64,000 nucleotides of DNA, from positions 168,016 to 232,015 of the forward strand of contig NZ_JBHLUN010000012.1 of the NCBI RefSeq assembly GCF_042433915.1. Reading direction: 5' to 3'. Source of the stretch: Roseomonas elaeocarpi. Lineage in GTDB: Bacteria > Pseudomonadota > Alphaproteobacteria > Acetobacterales > Acetobacteraceae. The notes under the pieces are model-generated. The model was not told where the DNA came from, did not search any database, and was given only the letters and a program-made list of their open reading frames with translations. Each line of letters opens with the position of its first letter. Positions within the stretch are counted from its first letter, which is position 1. A program made the position numbers and the translations under genes. Positions 42,078 to 49,828 of this stretch are shown piece after piece.

Positions 42078-43511
42078 TCAACCCGGCTTGCCATCGTTCC
42101 CGTTCTTGAGCGCGGGAAGCAGATCCGCGATCCCCGCATGGAGAGCGCGAAGAGCCTGTGCCTCACCACCTTCCGGACGGCCGGGGCGGTGCGAGTCGTT
42201 CCAGGCGTACAGATCCAGGTGAACCCAAGGGGTTCCACCGGGAACGAAGCGGTTCAGGAAGAGCGCCGCGACCACGGCACCCGCCATTGGTCGAGAGGCC
42301 ACGTTGTTGATGTCCGCAACGGAGCTGTCCAACCACGAATCGTAACCACGGCGCAATGGGAGGCGCCACACAGGGTCGTGATTCCTGTCACCCGCTGCGA
42401 GCAGGGCTGCGGCCGCGTCATCGTTGTTGCTGAACAGCGCGGGAAGGTCCGGCCCCAGTGCCACGCGCGCAGCGCCGGTCAGCGTCGCGCAATCCACAAT
42501 GAGGGCGGGCTGCTGCTCACCCGCGAAGGCGAGAAGATCGGCCAGAACCAGGCGCCCTTCCGCGTCGGTATTGCCGATCTCGACGGTGAGGCCCTTGCGC
42601 GTGCGCAACACGTCGCCGGGGCGGAAGGCGTCGCCCGACACGCTGTTCTCCACCGCGCCGACCATCACCAGCAATCGCACCGGCAGCTTCGCCTGCATGA
42701 TCAGCCGCGCGAGACCCAGCACCGTCGCGGCGCCGCCCATGTCCTTCTTCATGCGCAGCATGCCCGCCGGCGGCTTCAGGTCGAGCCCGCCGGTGTCGAA
42801 GCACACGCCCTTGCCGCACAGCGCCACCAGCGGGCCGTCGGCCGCGCCCTGCCAGCGCAGGATGCCGACGCCGGGCGCGCGGCTGCTGCCCTTACCCACC
42901 GCGGCCAGCGCCGGGAAGCCTTCGGCCAGCAGCGGGCCGGTGACGGTCTCGAAATCGGCGCCCTCGCGCGCGGCCAGCAGGCGCGCCGCCTCCAGCAGCT
43001 CCGCCGGGCCGAGGTCGGAGGCCGGGGTGTTGATCAGGTCGCGTACCCACTGCGCCGCCTCGGCCACCGTGGCGGACCAGCCGGTGCCTTCCGGCGGCAC
43101 AAGGCGCGCGGGCTGGCGCTTGGGCGCGCGGTAGCGGTGAAAGCCGTAGGCGCCGAGCGCCCAGCCGAGCACCGCAGCCTCCGCGTCGGCCTCGCCTTCC
43201 AGGTGCCAGGTGGTGCCTTCCGGCAGGGTCCGCGGCAGGTCGCCGTAGGTCCAGGGAAGCGACGCTTCCTCGCCCAGGCCCAGCACGGCGCCGGCCAGGC
43301 CAGCCTCGCCCGGCAGCAGGCGAAGCTCGCCAGCCTTGGCGGCGAAGCCCGTGGCGCGCAGGAAGGCGGCCTGCCCGGGCGCCAGCGCCGCCAGCCCGGC
43401 GTCCAGCCCGGCCGCCGACATGGCCCGCAGCGGCAGGCTGTCGCCACCGGCTGCCGCGAGGCCCTCCAGGGCGCGAAGCTGGGGGATGTCCCGGGGCGGG
43501 ATCTCGTTCAT
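42078..43511 (-). CDS. M17 family leucyl aminopeptidase
   Basis: A cytoplasmic di-zinc aminopeptidase, 477 residues. All catalytic positions known from PepA are present: the metal-binding Lys and Asp in CGKGVCFDTGGLDLKP, the second Lys in the same stretch, Asp in MKKDMGGAA, and Asp/Glu/Arg in NTDAEGRL. The N-terminal macro-like domain is shorter and more divergent than in PepA, as in other alphaproteobacterial M17 members. It releases N-terminal residues from peptides and could process peptides from the Yej or Dpp-type importers. The MarR gene lies downstream. Confidence 0.92.
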   Translation of the reverse strand: MNEIPPRDIPQLRALEGLAAAGGDSLPLRAMSAAGLDAGLAALAPGQAAFLRATGFAAKAGELRLLPGEAGLAGAVLGLGEEASLPWTYGDLPRTLPEGTTWHLEGEADAEAAVLGWALGAYGFHRYRAPKRQPARLVPPEGTGWSATVAEAAQWVRDLINTPASDLGPAELLEAARLLAAREGADFETVTGPLLAEGFPALAAVGKGSSRAPGVGILRWQGAADGPLVALCGKGVCFDTGGLDLKPPAGMLRMKKDMGGAATVLGLARLIMQAKLPVRLLVMVGAVENSVSGDAFRPGDVLRTRKGLTVEIGNTDAEGRLVLADLLAFAGEQQPALIVDCATLTGAARVALGPDLPALFSNNDDAAAALLAAGDRNHDPVWRLPLRRGYDSWLDSSVADINNVASRPMAGAVVAALFLNRFVPGGTPWVHLDLYAWNDSHRPGRPEGGEAQALRALHAGIADLLPALKNGNDGKPG

Positions 43512-43728
43512 GGGCTGGGCCTCGTGCTGGATGGGGCGGGCCTGGAGTCGCCGGCACCCCGCTTCGGAAAGAAAGGCGCGGACGTTACGCCCATCCGCCG
43601 GGCTGCCCAGACCGGCCGCGGATCAAAAGCGTGCCGATCGTGGTGGGGATGCCCTGCGGAGGGGCGGGAAACCCCGGCCCATACATCATCCTGCGCAAGA
43701 AACGATCTTCTCCTGCGGGACGCCGCGG

Positions 43729-43764
43729 CCCTGTACCCGGCCCTGTACCCGGCCCTGTGCCCGG
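43729..43764. repeat. 12-bp tandem array, 3 units, intergenic
   Basis: CCCTGTACCCGG occurs at 43729, 43741 and, with one base change (CCCTGTGCCCGG), at 43753. It lies 15 bases beyond the SDR stop, in the 268-base gap between two minus-strand genes that otherwise holds nothing recognisable. Confidence 0.9.
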
Positions 43765-43779
43765 CCGCGCGGGCCGCCC

Positions 43780-44544
43780 TCAGGCCTGGCGCGGCTGGCC
43801 GTTGGAGGCCATCAGCCCGCCATCCACCGGCAGGATGACGCCGTTGACGAAGCGCGCCCCGTGGCCGGCCAGGAACAGGATCACGTCGGCTACCTCCTCC
43901 GGCTCGGCGCCGCGGCCCAGTGGGATGCGGTCGGCGAAGCGGTCCATCAGCGCCTTGTTGTTTTCCATGCCGGCGGTCAGCTCGGTCATGGTCAGGCTGG
44001 GCGCCACGGCGTTCACGCGCACGCCCTTGCCGCCGAGCTCCAGGGCGAGGGAGCGCGTCAGGTTGCTCACCGCGCCCTTGGCGGCGTTGTAGAAGCTCAT
44101 GTTCCAGTCGCCGCCCAGGCCCGACACGGACGACACGTTGACGATGTTGCCGCCGTTCTTCAGCAGCTGCGGCAGCGCCGCGCGGATGCCGAAGAACACG
44201 CCGTCCACGTCGATCGCCATGACCTCGCGCCAGTCCTTCAGCGAGGTGCGCGCGAAGGGACCGGTCGGCGCCACGCCGGCATTGTTCACCAGCACGTCGA
44301 TCCGCCCGAAGCGTTCCACCGTGGCGGCCACCAGCGCCTCCACCGAGCTCTGGTCCGACACGTCGGTGGCGTGCACCAGCACCCGCCGCGCCTCCATGCC
44401 GCGCGCCACCGCGCTCAGCTTTTCCTCGGTGCGCCCGGCCAGCACGACCGAGGCCCCTTCCTCGTTGAAGCGCCGTGCCGTGGCGGCCCCGATGCCGGAG
44501 CCGGCGCCGGTGACGATCACGGTCTTGCCTTCGAAACCAGCCAT
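43780..44544 (-). CDS. SDR family oxidoreductase
   Basis: Classical short-chain dehydrogenase of 254 residues with TGAGSGIG (12-19), NNAGVAP, catalytic Ser in VSSVSG and the pair YNAAK. The C-terminal end FVNGVILPVDGGL is typical. ATG 44544 has a GGAG site and starts right before the Rossmann strand. It is divergent from the Old Yellow Enzyme gene across a 322-base region with a palindromic site, so both reductases may share control. The substrate is unknown. Confidence 0.9.
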   Translation of the reverse strand: MAGFEGKTVIVTGAGSGIGAATARRFNEEGASVVLAGRTEEKLSAVARGMEARRVLVHATDVSDQSSVEALVAATVERFGRIDVLVNNAGVAPTGPFARTSLKDWREVMAIDVDGVFFGIRAALPQLLKNGGNIVNVSSVSGLGGDWNMSFYNAAKGAVSNLTRSLALELGGKGVRVNAVAPSLTMTELTAGMENNKALMDRFADRIPLGRGAEPEEVADVILFLAGHGARFVNGVILPVDGGLMASNGQPRQA

Positions 44545-44866
44545 GGTCGGGGGATCTCCAGATGTTCCGGGTTGGGTGGCAACCGGTGGCAGCGCCGCCC
44601 GCCGCGGCCACAGGTTGCGCCATGCCCATGCCGAACGGCCCATCGCGGCGGCGGTTCCAGCGTTCGTGGCGGCAAGGCGTGCGCGCCGCCTCCTGTTTTC
44701 CCGCGCTGCGGGAAGATTTCGTGTCGCGACGGCGTGGCGGGCAAACTTCCCGGCCCGCGAACCGCTCCGTCACCGAAGGGCGGCATCTGCCGCAACCCGG
44801 CCTGCGCCGCTCCAGCCCTCAGGGTGACAGGAGGCGCCGGCCCCGAACCGACGGAGCCTCGACCGC
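44545..44866. other. 322-bp divergent region between SDR and Old Yellow Enzyme genes
   Basis: No gene is supported. It carries the inverted repeat at 44698-44714 and the palindrome GTCGCGAC shortly after. Both promoters are expected here but no clear -35/-10 pairs were found. Confidence 0.5.
44698..44714. promoter_or_regulatory. Palindromic candidate operator
   Basis: TTCCCGC-GCT-GCGGGAA is a perfect 7-bp inverted repeat with a 3-base centre, midway between two divergent reductase genes. Position and symmetry suit a repressor such as those controlling ene-reductases, but no regulator gene is adjacent. Confidence 0.5.
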
Positions 44867-45964
44867 ATGTCCGCCAGCAGCGACCTGTTCCAGCCCGCCA
44901 GGCTGGGCGCCCTGCACCTGCGCAACCGCGTGGTGATGGCGCCGCTCACCCGTTCCCGCGCCGGGGCGGGCGACGCGCCGGGGCCGCTGAACGCCGAATA
45001 CTACCGCCAGCGCGCCACCGCCGGGCTGATCGTGACGGAGGCGAGCCAGATCTCGCCCCAGGGCAAGGGCTACGCCTTCACGCCCGGCTGCTACACGCCC
45101 GAGCAGGAAGCGGGCTGGCGGCTGGTCACCGACGCGGTGCACGGGGCGGGCGGCCACGTCGTGCTGCAGCTCTGGCATGTCGGGCGCATCAGCCATCCGG
45201 ACCTGCAGCCGGGCCACGCGCTGCCCGTGGCCCCCTCGGCCATCCGGCCGGAAGGGCAGGCCTTCACCGAGGAGGGTTTCAAGCCGCACCCCACCCCACG
45301 CGCCCTGGAGACCGGCGAGATGGCCGGGATCGTGCGCGACTACGCCCACGCGGCGGAGGTGGCGAAGCGTGCCGGCTTCGACGGCGTCGAGATCCACGCC
45401 GCCAACGGCTACCTGCTGGATCAGTTCATCCGCGACAGCACCAACCAGCGGGACGACCGCTACGGCGGGCCGGCGGCCAACCGCATCCGCCTCACGCTCG
45501 AGGTGGCGGAGGCGGTCTGCGCGGTGTGGGGCGGCGACCGCGTGGGCATCCGCCTGTCGCCGCTGACCAACCAGGTGGGCGGCATCCCGCTCGACAGCGA
45601 TCCCATGGGCACCTATGGCCTGCTGGTGGAGGAGCTGAACCGCTTCGAGCTGGCCTACCTGCACTGCGTCGAGGGCGTCACCCAGGGCAGCCGCGACGAG
45701 CCGGAAGGTTTCTCCTTCCAGCGGCTGCGCGCCCGCTTCAACGGCGGCTACATCGCCAACAACGGCTACACGCGCGAGATGGCGCTGCGCGCGCGGCACG
45801 ACGACCTGGCGGACTTCATCTGCTTCGGCCGGCCCTTTATCGGCAATCCCGACCTGGTGGAGCGGCTGCGCCGCGACGCGCCGCTCAACACCGACAACAA
45901 GAGCACCTGGTACGGCGGCGGGGCGGAGGGCTACACGGATTACCCCATGCTCGACGCAGCCTGA
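44867..45964 (+). CDS. Old Yellow Enzyme-family alkene reductase (NemA-like)
   Basis: FMN-dependent ene-reductase, 365 residues. The N-terminal LFQPARLGALHLRNRVVMAPLTRSRA is the family opening (here shown in parts: LGALHLRNRVVMAPLTRS). LQLWHVGRISHP binds FMN, and HAANGYLLDQF supplies the His/Asn pair that holds the substrate carbonyl, followed by the DDRYGG loop with the proton-donor Tyr. It reduces activated C=C bonds or nitro compounds with NADPH. It is divergent from the SDR gene. A strong hairpin begins immediately after the stop. Confidence 0.93.
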   Translation: MSASSDLFQPARLGALHLRNRVVMAPLTRSRAGAGDAPGPLNAEYYRQRATAGLIVTEASQISPQGKGYAFTPGCYTPEQEAGWRLVTDAVHGAGGHVVLQLWHVGRISHPDLQPGHALPVAPSAIRPEGQAFTEEGFKPHPTPRALETGEMAGIVRDYAHAAEVAKRAGFDGVEIHAANGYLLDQFIRDSTNQRDDRYGGPAANRIRLTLEVAEAVCAVWGGDRVGIRLSPLTNQVGGIPLDSDPMGTYGLLVEELNRFELAYLHCVEGVTQGSRDEPEGFSFQRLRARFNGGYIANNGYTREMALRARHDDLADFICFGRPFIGNPDLVERLRRDAPLNTDNKSTWYGGGAEGYTDYPMLDAA

Positions 45965-45994
45965 GCGGCCGGTCGCCACGCGGCGCCCGGCCGC
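45965..45994 (+). terminator. Strong hairpin abutting the Old Yellow Enzyme stop
   Basis: GCGGCCGG pairs with CCGGCCGC, and inside, CGCC pairs with GGCG around a 4-base loop, separated by one mismatch. It starts at the base after the stop codon. No T-run follows. The convergent cupin gene ends 42 bases further on. Confidence 0.55.
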
Positions 45995-46009
45995 GGAACG
46001 GCGCGGCCA

Positions 46010-46054
46010 GACCTGATTGTATCAGACCCGGTTGTATCAGACCCGGTTGTAGTT
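46010..46054 (-). repeat. 15-bp tandem array, 3 units, duplicating the end of the cupin gene with its stop
   Basis: Plus-strand units are GACCTGATTGTATCA, GACCCGGTTGTATCA and GACCCGGTTGTAGTT. On the minus strand the coding end Tyr-Asn-Arg-Val-stop is followed directly by a second Tyr-Asn-Arg-Val-stop and then a decayed copy, so the gene has tandem in-frame stops. Confidence 0.92.
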
Positions 46055-46417
46055 GTCCTCGAGGCGGATGATGTCGTCCTCGCTCAGGTGCTTGCCCAGC
46101 TGCACCTCGATCACCACCAGCGGCACGTCGCCCGGGTTTTCCATGCGGTGCACCACGCCCAGCGGCAGGAAGATGGACTCGTTTTCCCCCACCGTCAGGA
46201 CCTCCTCGCCGCGCACCACGCGGGCGGTGCCATTGGCCACCACCCAGTGTTCGGCGCGGTGGCGGTGCTTCTGCAGGCTCAGGCGCTGGCCCGGCTCCAC
46301 CACGATGCGCTTGACGACGTAGCCCAGCCCGGCATCCAGCAGGTGCCAGGAGCCCCAGGGACGGGTGTCGCTCTCGCCCACGCGATAGGTCGTGGTCGGC
46401 GCGGCGGCATCGGACAT
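46037..46417 (-). CDS. Cupin, mannose-6-phosphate isomerase type II-like
   Basis: A single-domain cupin of 126 residues, like the C-terminal isomerase domain of bifunctional GDP-mannose pyrophosphorylase/PMI enzymes. RPWGSWHLLD, VVEPGQRLSLQKHRHRAEHW (metal-binding His cluster), FLPLGVVHRMENPG and VIEVQLGKHLSEDDIIRLED are the family motifs in order. ATG 46417 follows AGGAGA; a longer open frame is rejected. No nucleotidyltransferase partner is fused or adjacent, so isomerase activity or a stand-alone role is inferred. The gene end is tandemly duplicated. Confidence 0.88.
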   Translation of the reverse strand: MSDAAAPTTTYRVGESDTRPWGSWHLLDAGLGYVVKRIVVEPGQRLSLQKHRHRAEHWVVANGTARVVRGEEVLTVGENESIFLPLGVVHRMENPGDVPLVVIEVQLGKHLSEDDIIRLEDNYNRV

Positions 46418-46696
46418 GGTGGCTTCTCCTGAAGCGCCGGACACGCGGCCGGCGAGGTCACGCGTCGCAGCGTGGCGGCACAACGGGCGGCGGCGGGATA
46501 TCGCCGGCGCCCCTCATGGTCGCGCTGCTTGGCTTACGAGGGAGCCCCAGGCTACCGGAGCGCATGGGCGGATGACAACAGTTCCGCCACCGTCGCAGCC
46601 CACCCGGCGGCTCTTTGGCGGCCCTCCTGACACCCGCATGGGCGTCCGCGCGAGCAGGCGTTCTGTCTGCCGCCACGAGACCGGCGCGCCGCCGCT

Positions 46697-47386
46697 TCAG
46701 GCTCCGTCCACCGCCTCCACCACCCGCAGCCAGGACCAGCGGGCGCGGTAGCTCTCGGCCTTGCGCCGGAACAGCGGCAGGTCCGGCAGCAGTGGGTTGG
46801 GCCGCAGCACGCCGGCCCAAAGATCATGGAACCCGTCGGGCGCGTAGAGCGCGCCGGTTTCCAGCGAGATGCCGACGCTGGTGCAGGGGATCAGGTAGCG
46901 ATCGATGCCATCCGTGGCGCAGCCGAGGCGCGGGTAGTCGCTGCCGAAGCGGTCGCGGTACCACAGGTGGACGCGCGCTTGGTTGCGCACCTCCACTGGC
47001 GCCGCGGGCAGCGGTGCCCCGGACAAGGGTGCAGCGGAGATTGGCGCACCGGGCATCGGCGCCGCGCGCGATGCCACGGGTGCGGCATCGGACGGGGGCA
47101 GGAGGTCGGCGGTCGCCTCGGCCACGCGGCGGATCACCCGGTCCTCGGCCTCCCAGCTCAGATCGCTGCTGTCGAAGTAGAAGACGTCGTAGTCCCGCAC
47201 CCCCGCCGCCGCCGGCCGTCCCGACAGCCGGTTCCACACCGCCTGGAACAGCGATCCGGCGGTCAGGAAGCCCTGCGGCAGCCCGAGCGCCGGCAGGCGC
47301 CGGAGCAGCGCCGCGTTCACCGGGTTCTCCCGCGCCGCGAGGAGGAGGTTTTCCGCCGAGGGGGCGAAGTCCGCGGGCTCCGTCAT
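46697..47386 (-). CDS. Nucleotidyltransferase-fold protein (DUF925 type)
   Basis: A 229-residue protein of the nucleotidyltransferase family annotated as DUF925 / NTP_transf_6. TAGSLFQAVWNRLSG and the acidic DYDVFYFDSSDLSWEAED form the active-site region; ARVHLWYRDRFG, GCATDGIDRYLIPCT and ALYAPDGFHDLW follow as in the family. About 30 residues in the middle are xxxAP pentapeptides (SRAAP, MPGAP, ISAAP, LSGAP, LPAAP) encoded by the array at 46998-47072, an insertion in an otherwise compact fold. The gene starts 13 bases after the last ATPase gene of the importer, with a strong GGGGAGGGG site. Physiological role unknown. Confidence 0.82.
   Translation of the reverse strand: MTEPADFAPSAENLLLAARENPVNAALLRRLPALGLPQGFLTAGSLFQAVWNRLSGRPAAAGVRDYDVFYFDSSDLSWEAEDRVIRRVAEATADLLPPSDAAPVASRAAPMPGAPISAAPLSGAPLPAAPVEVRNQARVHLWYRDRFGSDYPRLGCATDGIDRYLIPCTSVGISLETGALYAPDGFHDLWAGVLRPNPLLPDLPLFRRKAESYRARWSWLRVVEAVDGA
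46998..47072 (-). repeat. 15-bp tandem array, 5 units, inside the nucleotidyltransferase gene
   Basis: Five units in register start at 46998, 47013, 47028, 47043 and 47058, for example GGCGCCGCGGGCAGC and GGCGCACCGGGCATC. Each begins GGYGC. They encode pentapeptides ending in Ala-Pro, inside a folded domain instead of a terminus. Confidence 0.87.
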
Positions 47387-47399
47387 GCCGCCCCTCCCC

Positions 47400-48563
47400 T
47401 CAGCGCACCAGCGGCTTGTGGCACAGCACCTCCACGCCCTCACCCGTCCGGTGCCGCGGCGGCACGGTCCGGCAAACCTCCTCGGCGATCGGGCAGCGGG
47501 TGCGGAAGTGGCAGCCTTCCGGCGGGTTGCGCGGGCTCGGCACCTCGCCGGGCAGGACGTCCCGCACCGGCCCGGCCTCCGCCCCCCCGGGGCGCAGCCG
47601 CGGCACGGCGGCCAGCAGCGCGCGGGTATAGGGGTGCGCCGGGGTGCGGAACACCACCTCCGCCGCGCCGGCCTCCACGAGACGGCCCAGGTACATCACC
47701 GCCACGCGGTCGGCGACGGCGCCGACGACCGGCAGGTTATGCGACACCATCAGCAGCGCCAGGCCCAGCCGGTCGCGCAGCCCGGTGAGCAGGTTCACCA
47801 CCTCTCCCTGGACCGACAGATCGAGGCCGGCCGTGGGCTCGTCGGCGATCACCAGCGATGGCTCCAGCACCAGGGCGCGGGCGATGGCGAAGCGGCGCGC
47901 CTGCCCGCCGCTGATCTGGTGCGGGTACTTCTCCAAGATCGCTTCGGGCAGGTTCACCGCCCGCAGCACCGCCAGCGCCGCCGGCCAGCCTTCGCGCAGC
48001 GGCAGGCCGTGGATGCGCAGCGGCTCGCGCAGCAGGCTGCCCAGGCGCAGCCGGGGCGAGAGCGAGGCCACCGGGTCCTGAAAGATCATCGCCGCGCGCC
48101 GGCGCAACGCCTGCCGCGCCCGCCGGTCGGCCGAGGCGAGGTCGCGCCCCTCGAAGCGCACCGTGCCGGCGCCGGGCCGCGCGAGGCCCAGCAGCAGCCG
48201 GGCAAGCGAGCTCTTGCCCGAGCCGCTCTCGCCCACCAGCCCCAGGATCTCGCCCCGCCGCAGCCGGAGCGACACGTTGTCCACCGCGCGCGTGCCGTCG
48301 CGGTACACCAGCGTGACGCCCGAGGCTTCCAGGATCGGACCTTCGGGGATCGGGCCTTCGGGGATTGGGGCGGCTTCCGCGTTCCGGGGCGCGCCGTTGT
48401 TCGCGGAGCTGGCGCGACCGGGGCCGTCGCCACCGCGATCATCGCCATTCGGGCCGTTGCCATTGAGGCCGTCGCCAGCAGGGCCTCGGCCGCTTCCGGC
48501 CGGGCCCGATCCCGGTGCCGCGGGTGGCGGGGTGGAGGCGCCCTGGCTCAGATGCGGATGCAC
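47400..48563 (-). CDS. Dipeptide/oligopeptide ABC transporter ATP-binding protein (DppF/OppF-type)
   Basis: Second ATPase of the 47.4-53.4 kb importer, 387 residues. The domain starts at about residue 77; Walker A GESGSGKSS, signature ISGGQARR (Ala-Arg in place of the usual Gln-Gln), Walker B LVIADEPTAGLD, then GCHFRTRCPIA of the oligopeptide C-terminal domain. The first 75 residues are low-complexity Gly/Asn/Asp/Pro pentapeptides encoded by two 15-bp arrays. The GTG start lies 16 bases inside the upstream ATPase gene in another frame, with a GAGGATGG site. Confidence 0.87.
   Translation of the reverse strand: MHPHLSQGASTPPPAAPGSGPAGSGRGPAGDGLNGNGPNGDDRGGDGPGRASSANNGAPRNAEAAPIPEGPIPEGPILEASGVTLVYRDGTRAVDNVSLRLRRGEILGLVGESGSGKSSLARLLLGLARPGAGTVRFEGRDLASADRRARQALRRRAAMIFQDPVASLSPRLRLGSLLREPLRIHGLPLREGWPAALAVLRAVNLPEAILEKYPHQISGGQARRFAIARALVLEPSLVIADEPTAGLDLSVQGEVVNLLTGLRDRLGLALLMVSHNLPVVGAVADRVAVMYLGRLVEAGAAEVVFRTPAHPYTRALLAAVPRLRPGGAEAGPVRDVLPGEVPSPRNPPEGCHFRTRCPIAEEVCRTVPPRHRTGEGVEVLCHKPLVR
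48332..48376 (-). repeat. 15-bp tandem array, 3 units, in the DppF-type linker
   Basis: GGATCGGACCTTCGG, GGATCGGGCCTTCGG and GGATTGGGGCGGCTT are adjacent. The first two differ by one base. They encode IPEGP-type pentapeptides just before the ATPase domain. Confidence 0.88.
48421..48495 (-). repeat. 15-bp tandem array, 5 units, in the DppF-type linker
   Basis: Units start at 48421, 48436, 48451, 48466 and 48481; GGGCCGTCGCCACCG, GGGCCGTTGCCATTG and AGGCCGTCGCCAGCA are the closest. They encode Asn/Gly/Asp-rich pentapeptides. Confidence 0.85.
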
Positions 48564-49828
48564 GCCGCCATCCTCGCATTCGCCCGGAACGCGTCGCCGC
48601 GCCGGATGGTGCCGTTTCGCGGCGTGTCCCCTCGCCCCATCCTGACGGCATCGGCCGGGAGCGGGGCCTCGTGAGGTGGGGCGTCGCCGGCCAGGACACC
48701 GGAAGCCGGGCCGGCGGACGTCGCGGCAGAGGAAATTGCAACCCCGGGGATCGCGGCACCAGGGCCGGCGACATCCGGCGTCAGGCCATCGGCGGTCGGG
48801 TTACCGGGAACTGGGCCATCGGGGCTCGGGCCGGACGGGGCGGCCGCCGTCGCCGCGCCTGCCGCCGAGGCTTCGCCGGGCGGGCGCAGCGCCGGCTGCG
48901 CCGCGCGGCAGGCCTCGATCACCAGCGCGCAGCGGTCGGCGAAGATGCAGCCCGGCGGCAGCCGCGCGATGTCGGGCACCTCGCCCGGGATCGAGCGCAG
49001 CGGCACGCCGCGCGGGGCGTCCGCGCCGACCTCGCAGGCCAGCAGCGCGCGGGTATAGGGGTGCAGCGGTTGTTCCAGAACCTCGCGCACCGTGCCGGTT
49101 TCCACCACGACGCCGGCGTAGAGCACCGCCACGTCGTCGCAGAGCTCGCCGATCAGCGCCAGGCTGTGCGAGATCAGCACCATCGTGCCGCCCATCTCGG
49201 CCCGCAGCGCGCTCAGCAGCCGCACGATCTGCCCTTCCACCGTGGGGTCGAGCGCGGTGGTGGGCTCGTCGGCCAGCAGCACCTCGGGCTCGGCCAGCAG
49301 GGCGGCGGCGATCATCACGCGCTGCCGCATGCCGCCGGAGAATTCGTGCGGGTAGCCGTGGACCCGGCGCTCCGCCTCGGGGATGCCGACGCGGCGCAGC
49401 ATCGCCACGGCACGCTCGTGCAGCAGGGCGCGCGGCAGGCGGGGATGGCGGGCGCGCTGGAGGTCCACCAGTTGCGTGCCGATGCGGAACACCGGGTTCA
49501 GCGCCGTCATCGGGTCTTGGAAGATCATCGCGAAGCGGGTGCCGCGCAGTTGCCGCATCCGCTCCGGCGCCAGCTGCAGCAGGTCCTCGCCGCCGGAGCG
49601 GATCTCGCCCGACAGCCTCTCCACATTGCCCGGCAGCAGCCTCAGGATCGCGGAAACCAGCGTGGACTTGCCCGAACCGCTCTCGCCCACCAGCCCCAGC
49701 GCCCGGCCGCGCCCGAGGTCGAGCGACACGTCGCGCAGCGCCAGCGCCGGGCCGCGCGGGGTGCGGAAGCCGAGGTTCAGGCCGCGGATGCTGACCGCGA
49801 CCCCGTCCGGCTGTCCGGCGTCGCTCAT
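48548..49828 (-). CDS. Dipeptide/oligopeptide ABC transporter ATP-binding protein (DppD/OppD-type) with long C-terminal tail
   Basis: First ATPase of the importer, 426 residues. Walker A GESGSGKST (about 47-55), signature FSGGMRQR, Walker B VLLADEPTTALD, oligopeptide domain with GCIFADRCALV ending near residue 320. A further ~100 residues of low complexity follow, partly pentapeptides such as PSPDG, PVPGN, PTADG and LTPDV (array at 48784-48843), absent from ordinary DppD. The ATG overlaps the permease stop (ATGA). The tail also overlaps the next gene's start. Confidence 0.88.
   Translation of the reverse strand: MSDAGQPDGVAVSIRGLNLGFRTPRGPALALRDVSLDLGRGRALGLVGESGSGKSTLVSAILRLLPGNVERLSGEIRSGGEDLLQLAPERMRQLRGTRFAMIFQDPMTALNPVFRIGTQLVDLQRARHPRLPRALLHERAVAMLRRVGIPEAERRVHGYPHEFSGGMRQRVMIAAALLAEPEVLLADEPTTALDPTVEGQIVRLLSALRAEMGGTMVLISHSLALIGELCDDVAVLYAGVVVETGTVREVLEQPLHPYTRALLACEVGADAPRGVPLRSIPGEVPDIARLPPGCIFADRCALVIEACRAAQPALRPPGEASAAGAATAAAPSGPSPDGPVPGNPTADGLTPDVAGPGAAIPGVAISSAATSAGPASGVLAGDAPPHEAPLPADAVRMGRGDTPRNGTIRRGDAFRANARMAACIRI
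48784..48843 (-). repeat. 15-bp degenerate tandem array, about 4 units, in the DppD-type tail
   Basis: GGCCATCGGCGGTCG (48784) and GGCCATCGGGGCTCG (48814) are 30 bases apart, with a diverged unit between and another after. The register probably continues upstream to about 48739. Confidence 0.7.
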
